8,326 nt of DNA from Chloroflexota bacterium (GTDB lineage Bacteria > Chloroflexota > Dehalococcoidia > Bin125): the NCBI GenBank assembly GCA_026707335.1, contig JAPOXB010000225.1, positions 1-8,326 of the forward strand. Direction: 5' to 3'. The translations under genes and the position numbers were made by a program. This document shows, piece by piece, positions 5,911 through 8,326 of the stretch (the first letter of the stretch is position 1; each line of letters starts with the position of its first letter). Under the pieces are notes generated by a model. It was not told the origin of the DNA and ran no database searches. It saw nothing but the letters and a program-made list of their open reading frames with translations.

Positions 5911-7350
5911 CTACCCCGCCAGCTCCGCCAGACGCGCGACGAGGTACTCCTGCGGACGATCCCCCTTGATGCGGTTGCAGCTGGCGCAGAGGAGTTGCAG
6001 GTTCTCGATGTGGTCGCCGCCGCCCTTGCGCTGCGGGATGACGTGGTCCACCTCCAGATGCCGGAACTCGAAGTGCGTGCGGCAGCCAGCGCAGTACCCT
6101 TCCTGCTCGCCGTAGAGGATGTGCTTGTTCTGGCGGTAGTTCTTCGGCGCGTCGATGTCCGTGCGGCGGGGGATGTCGGTGCGAGCCGTGACGAGGCGGT
6201 TGTGGAACAGCGTGCCCATCGTCTCCTGCAAGCGCCGGTTGACAAGCTCGACGGCCTTCTCGGAGAGGTCGATTCCGACCCACTGGCGGCCCAGATCTTC
6301 CGCCGCGACGCACGCCGTCGCGCAGCCAGCGAACGGGTCGAGCACCATGTCGCCGGGGTCGCTGCTCGCCTGGATGATGCGCTCCAGAAGTGCTAGCGGC
6401 TTCTGTGTTGGATAGCCGATTCGCTCTTTCGCCTGCGAGTTGATTGGCGGAACATCAGCAATCACGTCCTGAACCGGCAGAACGCGATCATCGCCGAGAT
6501 AGCGCTTGAATCGGGGTACACCGCCGGCCTTCTGCGGAATGTAGATGAACCCGTGCTCCATCAGGAGATCGAGCCGGGCATGCAAGTCGGTAGGGATCGG
6601 AATGCCCTCACGCCGGAGTGTTGCGAGAGCCGCGCGCGGCACAGCCCAGTGCCGGCCGGCGGCAGTGGGGTCATATCCCTGCCACGGCTGGCCAGAAGGC
6701 CCCTGAGACGTGCCCGGGCCTGTCATGACGATCGCCTGATACCGCCCGCGGTCGTCTTCCTTGCTGTACTTCGCGGCCACATACGCCGGGTCGTACTCCT
6801 GAGTCAGCCCGGTCCACCGGAATCGCTCGGATCGCGAGTAGAACAGCAGCGTATCGTGGACACTGCCCCATCCATCCGCCCCGCCGTGCGAGAACGTGCG
6901 CTTCCAGATGATCTCGTTGCGGAAGTGCTGACGCCCGAAGACCCCATCCAGCAGGGCCTTGAGGTAGTGGCTGGCCGTGGGATCGCAGTGGAGGTAGATG
7001 CTGCCGGTCGTCTTGAGAACCCGGCGCATCTCCAGCAGCCGCACCGCCATCATCGTGAGGTAGGACTGCATCCCCTTCCCGTGCACGCGGCCGGCCGTGT
7101 CGAGCAGGTCGGCGATCGCGGGCTGCTCGTCGGCGATGAGCCCCATCCAGGCCACGTCGAGGTCGGAGAGCGTCCAGGTGTCCTTGAACGCCGCTCCGGC
7201 CGCCTCACTGCCCACCGGGGCCGCGTAGTCCTGGTTCGAGTTGAACGGGGGGTCGAGGTAGATGAGGTCGACGCACTCGCTGTTCATCCCCCGCAGGATG
7301 TCGAGGTTGTCGCCCGTCCAGAGCGTGCGGTTGACCCAGTTGGGCGGCAT
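5911..7350 (-). CDS. DNA methyltransferase (beta-class, DPPF) with C-terminal HNH endonuclease domain
   Basis: A 479-residue fusion that probably both methylates and cuts DNA. The methyltransferase belongs to the N6_N4_Mtase family: catalytic motif IV DPPF at 33-36 (in LIYLDPPFNSNQDY) precedes the AdoMet-binding motif I DPFAGCATA at 338-346, the beta-class order, and DPPF favours N6-adenine methylation. The segment from about 150 to 310 between them is the likely target-recognition region. The tail from about 408 is an HNH nuclease: zinc pairs CAGC (420-423) and CASC (455-458), EVDHVIP with His436, Asn450 and Asn459, and RKGGGDHIENLQLLC. Methyltransferase-HNH fusions of this build exist in many bacteria; whether they restrict DNA is not settled to my knowledge. 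The ATG at 7348-7350 is chosen over an upstream in-frame codon because GGAGG (7356-7360) is 5 nt before it and motif similarity starts there. It is the first gene of an operon with the ATPase. Confidence 0.92.
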   Translation of the reverse strand: MPPNWVNRTLWTGDNLDILRGMNSECVDLIYLDPPFNSNQDYAAPVGSEAAGAAFKDTWTLSDLDVAWMGLIADEQPAIADLLDTAGRVHGKGMQSYLTMMAVRLLEMRRVLKTTGSIYLHCDPTASHYLKALLDGVFGRQHFRNEIIWKRTFSHGGADGWGSVHDTLLFYSRSERFRWTGLTQEYDPAYVAAKYSKEDDRGRYQAIVMTGPGTSQGPSGQPWQGYDPTAAGRHWAVPRAALATLRREGIPIPTDLHARLDLLMEHGFIYIPQKAGGVPRFKRYLGDDRVLPVQDVIADVPPINSQAKERIGYPTQKPLALLERIIQASSDPGDMVLDPFAGCATACVAAEDLGRQWVGIDLSEKAVELVNRRLQETMGTLFHNRLVTARTDIPRRTDIDAPKNYRQNKHILYGEQEGYCAGCRTHFEFRHLEVDHVIPQRKGGGDHIENLQLLCASCNRIKGDRPQEYLVARLAELAG

Positions 7351-7421
7351 GCGATCCTCCCCCGGCAGGCTACCAGGGGACGGCGGATAGACCCCGCCCC
7401 GTTCCGCTATGATCTTCACGA

Positions 7422-7436
7422 CCGCCCTCTCGGCGG
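7422..7436. repeat. Short hairpin, 5-bp stem and 5-nt loop
   Basis: CCGCC (7422-7426) pairs with GGCGG (7432-7436) around CTCTC. It lies in the 236-bp region between the divergent methyltransferase and SodC genes, 5 nt before the longer palindrome. No T-run follows on either strand. It is short enough to be chance in this composition. Confidence 0.25.
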
Positions 7437-7441
7437 CCAGG

Positions 7442-7461
7442 CCGGGCCCGCGCGGGCCCGG
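7442..7461. repeat. Perfect 20-bp GC-only palindrome in divergent intergenic region
   Basis: The half-site CCGGGCCCGC is followed directly by its reverse complement GCGGGCCCGG, giving an uninterrupted 20-bp palindrome made only of G and C. It sits about 90 bp upstream of the methyltransferase start on one side and 125 bp upstream of the SodC start on the other. It could be a dimeric-protein site, a stem in a 5' leader, or part of a stem-loop terminator lacking a T-tract. Nothing in the sequence decides among these. Confidence 0.6.
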
Positions 7462-7533
7462 GCGACGCAAGAGCGCACCCTGCAACCCCTGGAGAGTCCG
7501 CGGCGCCCGCAGGAGAGAAACGACGGACCGTAT

Positions 7534-7548
7534 TGATATGAAGTATCA
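7534..7548. repeat. Operator-like inverted repeat TGATA-N5-TATCA
   Basis: TGATA (7534-7538) and TATCA (7544-7548) form a 5-bp inverted repeat with a 5-nt spacer in a locally AT-rich patch 38 nt before the SodC start. The patch could contain a promoter -10 element or a repressor site, but I find no convincing -35 partner at the correct distance. Confidence 0.25.
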
Positions 7549-7586
7549 CTGGGAGCGGTCGCGGGGTGCGCGGGCAGGTGGCGAGA

Positions 7587-8165
7587 ATGACTGACAAGCT
7601 GCTGCTGCCGCTGATCCTCGCGCCGGTCATCATCATCGCGATCGCGGCCGTGGTTTTCCTGATCCTGCGGTCGGACGGCCCGGAGGAATACGAGGTCGGC
7701 CTGACGGCGGTGGCGACGCTGGAGTCGCCGTCGGGCGAGGCGATGGGCAGCGTCACGTTCAGGCAGGCGGCGGCCGGCGTCCTGATCATGGCCGACGTGC
7801 GGGGGCTCGCGCCCGGCGGCCACGCCTTCATCGTGCACGAGACCGGCGCCTGCACGCCGGACTTCGAGGCCGCCGGCGATCACTTCAACCCCGAGGATGC
7901 GGAGCACGGGTTCGTCCACTCGGCCTGGAAGCGCGACGACTCGGGCGGGCACGGCGGCGACCTGCCGAACCTCTACGCCCACTCCGACGGCTCGGCCCGC
8001 GCCGACTTCTTCACCGTCGGCATCGCGCTGGACCGCGGCCCCGACCATTCCGTCTTCGACGCGGACGGGTCGGCGATCATCGTGCACGAGAAGCCCGACC
8101 CGTACGGCGAGGAGGAGGCGGACACCGGCGCCCGCGTCGCCTGCGGGGTGATCCGGCGCGGCTAG
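7587..8165 (+). CDS. SodC-like Cu/Zn superoxide dismutase family protein, membrane-anchored, one Cu ligand missing
   Basis: A 192-residue protein of the Cu/Zn superoxide dismutase family, which converts superoxide to peroxide outside the cytoplasm. Residues 4-27 form one hydrophobic segment with no lipobox or clear cleavage site, so it is probably an N-terminal anchor with the domain facing out. Placed against SOD1/SodC, the structural His79, second copper ligand His84, bridging His99, zinc ligands His107, His122 and Asp125, copper ligand His167, active-site Arg183 and the disulphide cysteines Cys89 and Cys186 are all present. The first histidine of the HxH copper pair is Ile82 (FIVHE instead of FHIHE; codon ATC). 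Activity is therefore doubtful. The ATG at 7587 is preferred over a GTG at 7566, having AGGTGG (7576-7581) 5 nt upstream. The next gene begins 4 nt after the stop, suggesting an operon. Family is firm; enzymatic function is not. Confidence 0.88.
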   Translation: MTDKLLLPLILAPVIIIAIAAVVFLILRSDGPEEYEVGLTAVATLESPSGEAMGSVTFRQAAAGVLIMADVRGLAPGGHAFIVHETGACTPDFEAAGDHFNPEDAEHGFVHSAWKRDDSGGHGGDLPNLYAHSDGSARADFFTVGIALDRGPDHSVFDADGSAIIVHEKPDPYGEEEADTGARVACGVIRRG

Positions 8166-8169
8166 CCGC

Positions 8170-8326
8170 ATGGCCCGACCCGACACGATCCTCGTCACCG
8201 GCGCGACCGGCTACATCGGCGGGCGGCTGGTTCCCCGGCTCGCGGCCGACGGGCGCCGCGTCCGCGTGCTTGTGCGCAGCCGGCGCCGGGCGCTGGCCCG
8301 CTCCTGGGCCGACCAGGTCGAGATCG
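8170..8326 (+). CDS. NAD(P)-binding SDR/epimerase family protein, N-terminal part
   Basis: The first 52 codons of a Rossmann-fold protein that runs off the window. The glycine-rich dinucleotide motif TGATGYIGG (residues 10-18) follows a first beta strand ILV, typical of extended or atypical short-chain dehydrogenases and NmrA/epimerase-like proteins. The basic stretch VLVRSRRRA after the second strand favours NADP(H) over NAD(H). Substrate and reaction cannot be given from this part. The ATG at 8170 is 4 nt after the SodC-like stop, so translation is probably coupled to that gene; no strong separate Shine-Dalgarno site is seen. Confidence 0.85.
   Translation, partial: MARPDTILVTGATGYIGGRLVPRLAADGRRVRVLVRSRRRALARSWADQVEI

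Larger units (their letters stand above)
4123..7350 (-). other. Putative two-gene defence operon: methyltransferase-HNH then ATPase-TOPRIM
   Basis: The two genes read in the same direction with 18 nt between the methyltransferase TAG (5911-5913) and the ATPase ATG, or with a start only 3 nt away if the GTG at 5907 is used, so transcription and probably translation are coupled. The methyltransferase has the only strong Shine-Dalgarno site. Both encode nuclease-type domains and one encodes protective-type modification, the pattern of restriction or abortive-infection modules. The lower G+C than the surroundings and the neighbouring antitoxin-like pseudogene support an acquired island. No transposase, integrase, tRNA or clear terminal repeat marks its edges in this window. 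Confidence 0.6.
7351..7586. other. Divergent intergenic region between methyltransferase and SodC-like genes
   Basis: This 236-bp region separates divergent genes and should hold both promoters. It contains, in order, the methyltransferase Shine-Dalgarno (7356-7360), a short hairpin, a 20-bp palindrome, an A-rich AGGAGAGAAA stretch (7511-7520) and the TGATA-N5-TATCA repeat. No clear sigma-70 promoter stands out on either strand. Confidence 0.5.

Noticed and set aside
7416..8198. 260-codon minus-strand frame opposite the SodC-like gene
   Set aside because: Low-complexity Arg/Ala/Val composition and complete overlap with a recognisable plus-strand gene mark it as a shadow frame.
1..8326. CRISPR array, tRNA, rRNA or insertion sequence
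   Set aside because: I see no regularly spaced repeats, no tRNA-like cloverleaf with a T-loop, and no transposase or terminal inverted repeats in the window.

Overview
The window is very GC-rich (hand-counted 60-base lines in gcvPB, katG and sodC give about 75-77% G+C) and carries bacterial genes on both strands with clear Shine-Dalgarno sites. The split-type glycine dehydrogenase subunit 2, a katG without an oxyR or furA neighbour, a membrane-anchored SodC-like protein and the overall composition fit a Chloroflexota bacterium of the Thermomicrobia/Sphaerobacter kind or a similar high-GC lineage. That placement is inference from composition and remembered family resemblance, not a search result.

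Layout. 3-1001 (+): the 3' part of gcvPB, then a VOC/PhnB-like gene 12 nt downstream. 1026-3521 (-): katG followed by a 103-residue conserved-type hypothetical gene, probably one transcript. 3522-3725: a divergent intergenic region with a hairpin-forming inverted repeat and a small palindrome over a possible promoter. 3726-4058 (+): an orphan XRE-type antitoxin-like regulator broken by an in-frame TAG in its helix-turn-helix. 4123-7350 (-): a two-gene operon, first a DNA methyltransferase with a C-terminal HNH nuclease domain, then an AAA ATPase fused to a TOPRIM nuclease domain. 7351-7586: a divergent intergenic region with a perfect 20-bp GC palindrome. 7587-8165 (+): a SodC-like protein with one copper ligand missing. 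8170 to the end (+): the start of an NAD(P)-binding SDR/epimerase gene.

The flanking genes look like resident metabolic and oxidative-stress genes. The accessory core is the methyltransferase-HNH plus ATPase-TOPRIM operon: the genes are 18 nt apart or closer, G+C falls to about 52% in a sampled ATPase line and about 57-62% in the methyltransferase's central region, and a dead antitoxin-like gene lies next to it. This resembles a small defence island. The best candidate for something little described is the pairing of a fused methyltransferase-nuclease with an OLD/PARIS-like ATPase-nuclease; the first could modify and cut DNA while the second acts as an additional or guard effector. The second point of interest is the SodC-like protein, in which every metal ligand can be placed except the first histidine of the HxH copper pair, which is isoleucine.
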